DNA from: an uncultured Ruminococcus sp.
Lineage (GTDB): Bacteria > Bacillota > Clostridia > Oscillospirales > Ruminococcaceae
NCBI GenBank assembly: GCA_947175975.1
Contig: CAMWOX010000050.1
Location: 1-9,687, forward strand
DNA: 9,687 bases
Reading direction: 5' to 3'
Made by a program: the position numbers and the translations under genes. Under the pieces are notes generated by a model, which made no database searches, had not been told where the DNA came from, and was given only the letters and a program-made list of their open reading frames with translations. Of the stretch, positions 1-7,578 are shown in pieces (the first letter of the stretch is position 1; every line of letters begins with the position of its first letter).

Positions 1-2
1 GC

Positions 3-8
3 TATAAT
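3..8 (+). promoter_or_regulatory. Possible -10 promoter element of the operon
   Basis: A perfect TATAAT hexamer lies 15 nt upstream of the first GTG codon and is followed by an AGGGGAG ribosome site at 18-24. Any -35 box lies outside the window, so the promoter is only half visible. If real, transcription would begin near position 14-16, making the Gln/Ser-rich gene the first of the operon with a very short leader. The hexamer could arise by chance in AT-rich DNA, and the reading frame is also open upstream to the window edge. Confidence 0.35.
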
Positions 9-23
9 CAGTGTAACAGGGGA

Positions 24-362
24 GTGGACTTGATATTTGAAGGTACAGAGGATGAATATAATATTATTTTAAATACGATAAATCAATATTTTAAGGAAGC
101 AAATATTAGCTGTAAATATAATTCAAAGAAATGTTTACAGCAATCACAAACTGTTCCACCCAAAACGCAATCGCAGCCTAGTTCGCAGTACAGAACCCAA
201 TTTTCTTCTAAATCTCAGCCCAAACCTAAACCGCACTCACAGTCTAGTTCACAGCACAATCCCCCGCCTTCTCCTAAATCTCAGCCGCAATCTAAACTAC
301 AGACACAATCTATACCACAGCACACAGTTACAGAAAGTATTTCGTTTTGTAGTGGCAGGTAA
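24..362 (+). CDS. N-terminal segment of a frameshifted GTPase gene, with Gln/Ser/Pro-rich linker
   Basis: Residues 1-37 look like a beta strand plus an acidic amphipathic helix (LIFEGTEDEYNIIL). Residues about 38-100 are a low-complexity linker dominated by Gln, Ser, Pro and Lys, probably disordered. The last residues, SISFCSGR, enter what should be the first strand of a P-loop fold, but the frame stops at 360-362. Removing one T from the TTTT run at 345-348 joins this frame to the next one as SISFVVAGKINSGKST, a textbook beta1 plus Walker A. I therefore read 24-837 as one gene with a frameshift. The start is uncertain: GTG at 24 leaves no room for a ribosome site, whereas TTG at 30 sits 5 nt after AGGGGAG (18-24). 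The frame is also open upstream to the window edge. The function of the N-terminal part is unknown. Confidence 0.6.
   Translation: MDLIFEGTEDEYNIILNTINQYFKEANISCKYNSKKCLQQSQTVPPKTQSQPSSQYRTQFSSKSQPKPKPHSQSSSQHNPPPSPKSQPQSKLQTQSIPQHTVTESISFCSGR
168..296 (+). repeat. In-frame 66-nt imperfect duplication encoding the Gln/Ser/Pro linker
   Basis: Two 63-nt units, 168-230 and 234-296, align codon for codon without gaps, offset by 66 nt (22 codons). I count 16 mismatches in 63 positions, many of them silent (TCG/TCA, CCC/CCG) or Pro/Ser swaps. Both units end in a Lys-Ser-Gln-Pro motif followed by Lys. This points to growth of the linker by tandem duplication, with composition kept rather than exact sequence. 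Confidence 0.7.
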
Positions 363-837
363 AATCAATTCTGGAAAATCCACTTTGATTGAAGCAATTC
401 AGGAAAATTTGCATGTCAGTGAGTACCATTCAATTGTAAAAAATGGATATATTCTTTATCAATCAAAAAATTCACCTGAATGGTACGAAATTGATGGTAT
501 TGAATTTAAAAATGGTAGTATTGATAAAGCAAAAATTATGATATTGAATCTTGGAAAATCAGAAAAAATTTCAGGATTTTTATACTGCTTGTCATCGAAC
601 AGAATTGAACCGGAAGAAATAAAGCTTCTCAATCAGGTGCGAAACAATTTTCCAAATGTTAAAGTTGCAGTTATTATGACTCAATGTATTAACGATTCTT
701 CTGTAGAGATTAGTAAAATATTAAAAAATATAAACGTCATTCCTGTTTTGGCAAAGGAATATGTTACCAGAGGTGGTATAGTTCCACCTTATGGTATAGA
801 ACAGATTTTAAATTATCTAAGGGAAGGAGAAAGCTAA
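352..837 (+). CDS. Small P-loop GTPase domain with degenerate switch motifs (GTPase 1 of 3)
   Basis: The P-loop GKINSGKST is at residues 3-11, TQC stands in the G4 position at 110-112, and LAK matches G5 at 133-135. After G5 comes a stretch shared with both downstream paralogues (AKEY..RGG...YG.EQ.L). No DxxG G3 motif is visible: the equivalent strand reads MILNLG, and no clear G2 threonine is seen. The protein may bind nucleotide without normal hydrolysis. It ends right after the GTPase fold, so it lacks the C-terminal domain of its neighbours. GTG at 352 lies inside the beta1 strand and has no ribosome site, so it is unlikely to be a real start. The true N-terminus is probably supplied by the segment at 24-362 through a frameshift at 345-348. 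Its TAA (835-837) overlaps the next ATG. Confidence 0.65.
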   Translation: MAGKINSGKSTLIEAIQENLHVSEYHSIVKNGYILYQSKNSPEWYEIDGIEFKNGSIDKAKIMILNLGKSEKISGFLYCLSSNRIEPEEIKLLNQVRNNFPNVKVAVIMTQCINDSSVEISKILKNINVIPVLAKEYVTRGGIVPPYGIEQILNYLREGES

Positions 838-1874
838 TGATCAATGTGAATATTATAATTATGGGAAAAACAGGTACAGGGAAAAGCACTTTAATTAATG
901 CACTAATGGAAGAAGAGGTAGCCGAAACAGGTACAGGACAGGCTATCACTAAAGAAAATCATATCTATTCTAAAAAAATATACATTCCAGAAGAATATTC
1001 CGGAAGGATGAAAGAGTATCAGATAAAGCTATATGATACTGTCGGATTAGAAATCGATACTCAGATTACTAAGCAGACCCTGATGCAGACAAAGAGCATT
1101 TTAGCATCAACCCAACGTGCTTCAGAGAACGATATTACAATTGTATGGTTTTGTATTGGTTCTTATTGTAAACGATTTGAATGTTATGAAGCAAATCTAA
1201 TAAAAGATTTATCCCAGAATTACGAAATTCCTTTTATATTGGTATTGACACAATGTTATTCAGATGCAGGAACTGAATTTGAAAGACAGCTGCGGGAGTT
1301 TTTTCCGGAAGTATCTGTAGTCAGGATTCTTGCAAAAAACTATGAATTCAGAGGTGGACACAGTATATCTGCATATGGGAAAGAACAACTTTTGCAAATC
1401 AGTATTCAGAACTATAATCAGCGAAAAATACAGATTCTGGAATCAAAACTGGATGTTCTGACAGAATCTAGAAATCAGTATATTCAAGAACTGCACAGAA
1501 AAGGTATACAATGTGTGGAAAGACATGCAGATGTAGCTATGAAAATTGGTTTTCTGCCGGGTGGATGCATTCCATTTGTACATGGTATATGCATCAAAAT
1601 GATTTCAGATTTAACTTATATTTTTGGGATTCACACTGTTTCATCATTTGCGGAAGATATATTTATCAATTTTGTAGTTGGTCTGATTGCAACACCTTTT
1701 ATGGTACTGCCGATATTAAGTGCAGGCGTTGCTACAAGTTATGTGCAGACTGCCGGAGAAATGTATCTTGAAATTCTGATGAATGTTATTGATAAATCCT
1801 CCAATATGGATTTGCAGGACAATGAACTGATGACACGGAGAATTCGTGAAGAACTCAGAAGAAGAAAAAATTAA
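837..1874 (+). CDS. GTPase with hydrophobic C-terminal domain (GTPase 2 of 3)
   Basis: The Walker A/G1 motif GKTGTGKST is at residues 10-18, a G2-region threonine lies in TGTGQAIT (31-38), G3 is DTVG at 67-70, G4 is LTQC at 137-140, and G5 is LAK at 165-167. This is a TRAFAC-class GTPase of the MMR_HSR1/Era-like type, with TQC replacing NKxD. A charged helix (about 195-230) is followed by two hydrophobic stretches (about 236-261 and 275-303), which resemble a DUF697-type domain and suggest membrane association. The end is basic (RREELRRRKN-like). The start is firm: AAGGAGA at 824-830 lies 6 nt before the ATG, which overlaps the previous stop as TAATG, suggesting translational coupling. Fold assignment is strong and the cellular role is unknown. 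Confidence 0.85.
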   Translation: MINVNIIIMGKTGTGKSTLINALMEEEVAETGTGQAITKENHIYSKKIYIPEEYSGRMKEYQIKLYDTVGLEIDTQITKQTLMQTKSILASTQRASENDITIVWFCIGSYCKRFECYEANLIKDLSQNYEIPFILVLTQCYSDAGTEFERQLREFFPEVSVVRILAKNYEFRGGHSISAYGKEQLLQISIQNYNQRKIQILESKLDVLTESRNQYIQELHRKGIQCVERHADVAMKIGFLPGGCIPFVHGICIKMISDLTYIFGIHTVSSFAEDIFINFVVGLIATPFMVLPILSAGVATSYVQTAGEMYLEILMNVIDKSSNMDLQDNELMTRRIREELRRRKN

Positions 1875-1884
1875 TTATATATTT

Positions 1885-1891
1885 AAAGGAG
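1885..1891 (+). promoter_or_regulatory. Ribosome binding site that sets the start of GTPase 3
   Basis: AAAGGAG lies 5 nt before ATG 1897 and 8 nt before the in-frame ATG at 1900. The frame is open further back to a GTG at 1846 inside the previous gene, but that codon has no comparable site. The start is therefore taken at 1897. Confidence 0.75.
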
Positions 1892-1896
1892 TATGT

Positions 1897-3069
1897 ATGA
1901 TGGGTAATTATACAAATGAACAGGAAAAAAACAGACTTCAGGAACAGCTTGATTCAGATAAACTTCGCTTAGTAAATATTATTGTAGCTGGCATTACTGG
2001 GGTAGGAAAAAGTACACTGATAAATGCAATATTTGGTGACGAGTATGCGAAAACCGGCTCTGGAAAGCCTGTCACAGAACACATGGATATGTATTCAAGT
2101 GAGGAGGTTCCTATTAAAATTTGGGATACGGTTGGCTTGGAGCTGAATGCCGAGAAAACAGAAAAATCTATTCATGATATACAGAATACAATTGCTGAGA
2201 AAGCAAAGTCTAATGATGAATATAATACAATTCATGCAATCTGGTACTGTATCAATTCTGGAAGCAAGAGATATCAAGGTAAGGAACTGGAATTTATCAA
2301 AAAACTGCATGACTGTGGAGTTCCGTTTATTATAGTACTGACACAATGTACTGCCGCTGAAGAACAAGTTAAAGCTTTTGAAGATGAAATCAGGAAAATC
2401 AATCTCTCTATGGGAATGCAGGATATCGAAATCGTACAGGTATGTGCAAAGGATTTTGAAATGCGAAATTATTCTATTCCTGCTTTTGGATTAAAAGATT
2501 TAGTAGAATTGACCGTAGAAAAAATGCCGAAGTATCTGAAAGAGAGTTTTATAGCTGCTCAGAGAGTCAGTCAGGAACAGAAAAGGGAAGCAGCAGAAAA
2601 GATGATTTGTGAATATGTACAGGCAGCAAAGGAGGGATTCTGGGATAAAATTCCTTTTATTAATATTATTTCAGCTAATAATAGAATCAAAAATATGCTG
2701 AGCAAACTTGGTCAGATTTATAATACAAATTTATCTCAGGATAATGTTAATGAAATTGTAACTGTCATAGAGTCTAAGAAATCTTTCTGGACTTTGATTA
2801 ATCCATTTGATATGACATATGGAGACCGTTTAAAAGAAACCCTGAGTTCTTCAGGCGGCTATACCGGACAGTCCGGCAAATTAATCGACAACCGGAATAA
2901 GGTTGCTTCGATGATAGCATTCTATGGGTATACCATGGTACAGGCACTTGAGGAAAGCTGGAACGGAAACACAAAAGAAAAGGTTGAAGAGATTGATGAG
3001 TTTTTACCAAAACTCAAAAATTGGATTGCAGATTATCTGGAAAAATTAGAAAGAAAATTAAGAGGTTGA
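1897..3069 (+). CDS. GTPase with long helical C-terminal domain (GTPase 3 of 3)
   Basis: Counted from ATG 1897 the protein has 390 residues. G1 GITGVGKST is at 32-40, the likely G2 threonine is T60, G3 DTVG is at 77-80, G4 is LTQC at 148-151, and G5 is CAK at 183-185. Before G4 it has IWYCI, close to VWFCI in GTPase 2 and FLYCL in GTPase 1, so the three genes are paralogues. Residues about 215-390 form a mostly helical domain with a short apolar patch (FWDKIPFINII, 248-258). This is probably the counterpart of the hydrophobic domain of GTPase 2, but much less membrane-like. A charged N-terminal helix (5-24) precedes the fold. G1, G3 and G5 look intact, so GTP hydrolysis is plausible. It ends 4 nt before the ATPase gene. 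What it acts on is not known. Confidence 0.85.
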   Translation: MMGNYTNEQEKNRLQEQLDSDKLRLVNIIVAGITGVGKSTLINAIFGDEYAKTGSGKPVTEHMDMYSSEEVPIKIWDTVGLELNAEKTEKSIHDIQNTIAEKAKSNDEYNTIHAIWYCINSGSKRYQGKELEFIKKLHDCGVPFIIVLTQCTAAEEQVKAFEDEIRKINLSMGMQDIEIVQVCAKDFEMRNYSIPAFGLKDLVELTVEKMPKYLKESFIAAQRVSQEQKREAAEKMICEYVQAAKEGFWDKIPFINIISANNRIKNMLSKLGQIYNTNLSQDNVNEIVTVIESKKSFWTLINPFDMTYGDRLKETLSSSGGYTGQSGKLIDNRNKVASMIAFYGYTMVQALEESWNGNTKEKVEEIDEFLPKLKNWIADYLEKLERKLRG

Positions 3070-3073
3070 TTTT

Positions 3074-6000
3074 GTGGGTATAATTGCAGATGTGAATGAT
3101 TATCTTCGACGGAAAAAAATAAATGCTGCCAGAAAAACTGCTGACAAACTGACTGCTGTCTCTGTTCTGAGTCCAGTGCAGATGGAAGAAATAGAAAAGA
3201 AAAGGCAGAATTATCTTACACGGAAGCCAAATATGACAGGATTTGAAGCGAGTGAAACCATCAGAAAGAATCTTGGTGCTGTCGGGGTTGAAGTACATCA
3301 GGCATACTTGGAACAGCTTGGCAGAAATTACTTGCCTGTCAATATTGGTGTTCACAATTTTGATGATACGAACAGAATACGTTACTTTGACATTCAAAAA
3401 TGGGTTGTTGAGGCTGAGGAAAAAAATCTGGATAAGCTAAGTAATGTCTATCAGGTATTAAATGAGGAAGAGTGCAATATTGCATTGATTTATCACAGAA
3501 CTACTGAAGCATGTCATGTAACAATGGCAGTTGTGAATACCGATGAAAAACAGCCTGACCCTGCCAGAGCTGCAACATATATCAAAAGATTGGAAAATGC
3601 TGTACAAGGAAATTTTCCGGGTGCAGAAATCATAACAAATCAGGGAAAACGTGACAGTTTTGGAATTGGGATTCCAGCTTGTCTGAAAGAGGGAAAAAAT
3701 TCTAAATCTGTAGCGATTGTTTCTAATCTTGCTTCAGAAAAATCTGAGAATTTTATTAGTCAGAGCATGGAGAAACTGCTGGATGGTATTGTACCTGCTA
3801 ATCATAAAGAAGAGTATACAATTGTCTTACTTGCACAGCCAGTTTGTCACCAGCTGGAAAAGAAAAACAGACTATTTGAATTATATTCTTCGCTTGCTCC
3901 GTTTGCATCATGGCAAACAAATTATACTTATACAACTTCCCATGCAGTTTCTTCATCGGCAGATGCAGGGGTAAATCTTGGAACAGGCATCGGAGCGCAG
4001 TTCTCGTTTCATGTCGGAGTTCAGGCATCTGCTAATTTTGGCGTACAGTTTGCACGTTCTTCCAGCGTTAATGTGCAGATGGGAATGAATGACAGTCTGA
4101 CACAAAATTATGTAAATTATGGAGTACAGCATACGCTGGAATTAATTGAAACGCAGATAAAACGAGTTGAAGAGAGTGCTGCACTTGGAATGTGGGAATT
4201 TGCTGCATACATCATATCCGAAAGTCATATTATTGCTAATAATGTAGCACATATGTACCTTGCTTTGACACAGGGAGAAGAATCTTTTATGATGCGTTCT
4301 GTCGTTGCTCTGTTCGATGGTGAGGAAAAACCAGCAGAAACCAGAACAATCCTTGAAAGTGTCCGGAATCTTCAGCATCCTGTGTTTGGATTAAAAAATA
4401 ATTTGAATTCTGAATGGCTGATGTATCCTACGCTTGCCACACCTTCCGCTGTGTTATCAGGAAAAGAACTTGCTAAAGCATTAAATTTCCCCAGAAGGTC
4501 TGTCAGCGGTATTCCGGTTTTGGAAAGTACAGCATTTGGACGGGAAGTGCAGAAATTCAGAAATATTACGGAACATTTTTCCAATACAAGAGAAATTACA
4601 ATTGGGAAAATTTCTCATATGCATCATACAGAACCTAGGAACGTTACACTTGATGTAAACAGTCTTACATCTCATGTATTTGTAACTGGTTCTACTGGAA
4701 CAGGTAAATCAAATGCAGTTTATCAGATACTTAGTCTTTTATGTCAGGAAGGAAAAAATTTTCTTGTGATTGAACCTGCTAAAGGAGAATACAAAAAAGT
4801 ATTTGGCGGAAAATGTAAGGTATATGGAACAAATATTGAAAAATCAGATCTTCTTTGTACAAATCCATTTTCATTTCCAGAAGGGATACATGTTCTGGAA
4901 CATATTGACAGGCTAGTGGAAATTTTCAATGCCTGCTGGCCTATGTATGCGGCAATGCCCGCTGTTCTCAAAGATGCAATTGAGCAAAGTTATGAAAGTG
5001 TCGGATGGAATCTTTTACATTCCCGATGTGAACCGAGAATATTTCCCACGTTCTCGAATTTGATTCAGACTCTTCCAAAAGTAATGAACCAGTCGCTATA
5101 TTCAGGTGATACTAAAAGCGATTATGCAGGCGCATTAATTACTAGAATACATTCTTTAACAAACGGCATCAATGGTTTGATTTTTTGTTCCGGTCACGAA
5201 CTTTCTAATCAGGAATTATTTGAAAATCGTGTTATTGTTGACCTGAGCAGAGTAGGGTCAAGTGAAACAAAATCTCTGTTGATGGGAATCCTTATCATGA
5301 AGCTACAGGAATATCGAATTCATCTTGATCAGATGAATCATTCTCTTCTTCATGTGACAGTTATTGAAGAAGCACATAATCTTCTTCGCCGGACATCTTC
5401 TTCACAAGTACAGGAAGGCTCTAATCTTCAAGGAAAATCTGTTGAAATGCTGACAAATTCTATTGCTGAAATGCGAACATATGGAGAAGGATTTATTATC
5501 GCCGACCAAGCTCCCGAACTTCTGGATGAAGCAGTGATTAGAAATACCAATACTAAAATTGCTTTTCGACTTCCGGATGAGACTGACCGTTCTGTTATTG
5601 GCACAGCAATGGCATTAAATGAAAATCAAATTACAGAGTTAGCAAGATTATCCTGTGGGGTTGCTGCCATATATCAAAATGACTGGGCAGAAGCAGTTCT
5701 TTGTCAGTTTGAAAAATTCACAGATGAGCATCCGCTGAAATATCAACGGAAAACACATGAACAGTTAATCAGTCAGTTTTTGCAGAAAGTATTCGGTATT
5801 AGTAGCAATTATGAGATTTCTGGTGAAGATGCTGATGTTATCCGAGAATGGATAAGAAATATGCATATTGCTGAAAATACAGAAAATACATTGCATTCTG
5901 TTTTGAATGGTCATGTTCTTTCAGAAGAAGAAATGAAGGAAACTGTCTATAACTTGTTTGAGGGCAGAAAAGTATCAGATTATCTTAATTCAGAGAAAGA

Positions 6001-6193
6001 TACAGAAAAAGGCATCACATTTCTGGATAGAAAAATCAAAGCAGATATTGGATATTCTGACAAAATATTGATTCAATTTGTTCGTAATTTAATGATTTGG
6101 ACGATAGATGAAGTAAGAAGAATGAGCAAAGAGTATCCTCAAAACCTGTTTCAGCGATATACAGAACGCATTAATTTAAGGAAGCTAAACTAA
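3074..6193 (+). CDS. HerA/FtsK-superfamily ATPase, 1039 residues
   Basis: Walker A is GSTGTGKSN at residues 539-547, with the apolar strand HVFVTG before it. Walker B is VTVIEEAHN at 761-769, with E765/E766 as candidate catalytic acids. The following IADQAPELLDEAVIRN (from about 809) and FRLPDETDR are typical of HerA/DUF87 hexameric motors, the group that includes VirB4-like secretion ATPases. The first 500 residues match no domain I can name. They contain a Gly/Ala/Ser/Val-rich stretch at about 290-350 that resembles the Ser/Gly-rich inserts of other HerA-like proteins. Residues 850-1039 are helical. No signal peptide or clear membrane helix is seen. GTG 3074 is preceded by AGAGG (3061-3065, 8 nt gap). 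It probably acts as a ring-shaped pump for DNA or protein. Its place before a toxin gene suggests the toxin as substrate, which is inference. Confidence 0.85.
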   Translation: MGIIADVNDYLRRKKINAARKTADKLTAVSVLSPVQMEEIEKKRQNYLTRKPNMTGFEASETIRKNLGAVGVEVHQAYLEQLGRNYLPVNIGVHNFDDTNRIRYFDIQKWVVEAEEKNLDKLSNVYQVLNEEECNIALIYHRTTEACHVTMAVVNTDEKQPDPARAATYIKRLENAVQGNFPGAEIITNQGKRDSFGIGIPACLKEGKNSKSVAIVSNLASEKSENFISQSMEKLLDGIVPANHKEEYTIVLLAQPVCHQLEKKNRLFELYSSLAPFASWQTNYTYTTSHAVSSSADAGVNLGTGIGAQFSFHVGVQASANFGVQFARSSSVNVQMGMNDSLTQNYVNYGVQHTLELIETQIKRVEESAALGMWEFAAYIISESHIIANNVAHMYLALTQGEESFMMRSVVALFDGEEKPAETRTILESVRNLQHPVFGLKNNLNSEWLMYPTLATPSAVLSGKELAKALNFPRRSVSGIPVLESTAFGREVQKFRNITEHFSNTREITIGKISHMHHTEPRNVTLDVNSLTSHVFVTGSTGTGKSNAVYQILSLLCQEGKNFLVIEPAKGEYKKVFGGKCKVYGTNIEKSDLLCTNPFSFPEGIHVLEHIDRLVEIFNACWPMYAAMPAVLKDAIEQSYESVGWNLLHSRCEPRIFPTFSNLIQTLPKVMNQSLYSGDTKSDYAGALITRIHSLTNGINGLIFCSGHELSNQELFENRVIVDLSRVGSSETKSLLMGILIMKLQEYRIHLDQMNHSLLHVTVIEEAHNLLRRTSSSQVQEGSNLQGKSVEMLTNSIAEMRTYGEGFIIADQAPELLDEAVIRNTNTKIAFRLPDETDRSVIGTAMALNENQITELARLSCGVAAIYQNDWAEAVLCQFEKFTDEHPLKYQRKTHEQLISQFLQKVFGISSNYEISGEDADVIREWIRNMHIAENTENTLHSVLNGHVLSEEEMKETVYNLFEGRKVSDYLNSEKDTEKGITFLDRKIKADIGYSDKILIQFVRNLMIWTIDEVRRMSKEYPQNLFQRYTERINLRKLN

Positions 6194-6208
6194 GGAGCTG
6201 ACCGTCCC

Positions 6209-7576
6209 ATGATTGGTTTATTTGCAAAAACAGAAAATCTTGAAACTGTTGCTCCGCAGGAAGAACTACTAAGAAGTAGTTTTGAACTTGGAAAAACTAT
6301 TGTTTATATCATAGAAGAACCTAACGTTCTGGAAAAACAGCCCGTGAAAATAATTGGTGTACTGGTTGGAAACAGCATACAAATAATAGGATGCTTGACA
6401 GGAAATCCGGAACTGGATGTTGCAGGAAAATTCGTCAAAACAGTTACCGAAAATGTAAACTTATTTATTGATAAAGATTCAGACAAAAATTATTCTAATA
6501 ATATTCTTTTTATGATGCAAAACATATATGATGCAGGTTCAGAAATTCTGATTACAAAAGATATGCTGGCAACATTTTCAGATGATATTCTTTTGAATGT
6601 TGTAAACAGAACAGACAGTATTTTCAAACAGATGCCGGAAAAACTTGATTTTTCGGTATTTGAAGAACTTTTGAAAAATTCTAAATTGGAGGAGTTGACT
6701 AGAATGCCGGAAATATTTAATTTTTTAACATTTAAAGAATTTTCTGAAATCCCTGGATTAGAGACAATGACAAAAATGCCAGAAACACTTGATTTTTCGG
6801 CATTTAAAGAGTTGTCTGAAAAGTTTCAGCCGGAGTCATTAACCGGAATGCCGGAAGAATTATGCTATAAAGAAAAGATGGGTGCAGAGACAGATGATAC
6901 CGGAAAACAAATTCTTTTAAATGGAAGGCTTCTGCCAAATATAGTATATATCATGAATGGATTTACCTATAAAACAGATAAAAATGGAAATATTATTAAA
7001 TTTTATGGGACTCTAAATCGACTCACAGCCGACAATAAACGCAATGCAGAAGCCCAGCAAAGTGTTGGTGGAGAAAGTCGCCTTCCTGACGATCAGGGTG
7101 GACATCTGATTGCAAGGATTTTTGGTGGCTCATCTGGTATTGAAAACTTAACATCCATGAGAAATGCTCTCAATCTAGGACCTTATAAAGTTATGGAAAA
7201 TGAAATTCGGAAAGCAATCGAACAGGGGAAAGAAGCAGATTTGCAGGGGGAACTCATCTACGATGACGGAACAGAAAGACCCTCCCAATTAAATATATCT
7301 GTTGTCATTGATGGAGTGAAAAAAACATTCATTTTTGATAATAATGAAGGCTCGACTGCAATTTTGGATTCTCTCAAAGATATTTTGAATGATGAAATGA
7401 TAAATGATATTCAGCAGGAATTACAGGATATAGCGGAAAATAGTGAGATGTGCAGTTTACTTGCGGCAGTTTCAAAGTATGATGAGGATGGAAATCTCGT
7501 TTCTACAATACTGAGATTCAGAAATGAAACTACTGACGAACGCTTTGACAGGATTCTGTTACCAAAGGAGGCATAG
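6209..7576 (+). CDS. Polymorphic-toxin-like protein with C-terminal DNA/RNA non-specific nuclease domain
   Basis: Residues about 250-380 match the His-Me-finger nuclease domain found at the C-terminus of YeeF-type toxins (Endonuclea_NS_2, PF13930, from memory). They include RNAEAQQSVGGE, then DDQGGHLIARIFGG with H299 as the likely general base, then NLTSMRNALN with metal-binding Asn candidates. The ending NISVVIDGVKKTF is also usual for the group. The N-terminus is not LXG- or WXG-like. It has a hydrophobic stretch at about 46-65 and three 24-residue repeats at 142-213. About 75 residues follow the nuclease core, more than is usual. Lack of a signal peptide means secretion, if any, needs a dedicated route. 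AAGGAG at 6192-6197 is 11 nt before ATG, a slightly long spacing. The gene lies 15 nt after the ATPase and 2 nt before the immunity candidate. Confidence 0.85.
   Translation: MIGLFAKTENLETVAPQEELLRSSFELGKTIVYIIEEPNVLEKQPVKIIGVLVGNSIQIIGCLTGNPELDVAGKFVKTVTENVNLFIDKDSDKNYSNNILFMMQNIYDAGSEILITKDMLATFSDDILLNVVNRTDSIFKQMPEKLDFSVFEELLKNSKLEELTRMPEIFNFLTFKEFSEIPGLETMTKMPETLDFSAFKELSEKFQPESLTGMPEELCYKEKMGAETDDTGKQILLNGRLLPNIVYIMNGFTYKTDKNGNIIKFYGTLNRLTADNKRNAEAQQSVGGESRLPDDQGGHLIARIFGGSSGIENLTSMRNALNLGPYKVMENEIRKAIEQGKEADLQGELIYDDGTERPSQLNISVVIDGVKKTFIFDNNEGSTAILDSLKDILNDEMINDIQQELQDIAENSEMCSLLAAVSKYDEDGNLVSTILRFRNETTDERFDRILLPKEA
6632..6847 (+). repeat. Three tandem 72-nt units coding for 24-residue repeats in the toxin
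   Basis: Units at 6632-6703, 6704-6775 and 6776-6847 each encode 24 residues beginning MPE and ending in LT/MT plus one residue. The consensus is about MPExLDFSxFKELSExxxLExLT. A fourth MPEEL begins directly after the third unit. Units 1 and 3 are also close at the DNA level (the LDFS codons are identical). The regular length and amphipathic pattern suggest a helical repeat linker or a binding array. No known repeat family was recognised. Confidence 0.85.
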
Positions 7577-7578
7577 AA

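Noticed and set aside
1846..1896. Upstream GTG start for GTPase 3
   Set aside because: It would lie inside GTPase 2 without a good ribosome site, and the added residues are translated from the AAAGGAG leader that serves ATG 1897.
3014..3397. Reverse-strand open frame of 127 codons under the end of GTPase 3 and the start of the ATPase
   Set aside because: It lies opposite two well-supported genes, and its Phe/Ile/Ser-rich translation is typical of an antisense shadow of AT-rich coding DNA.
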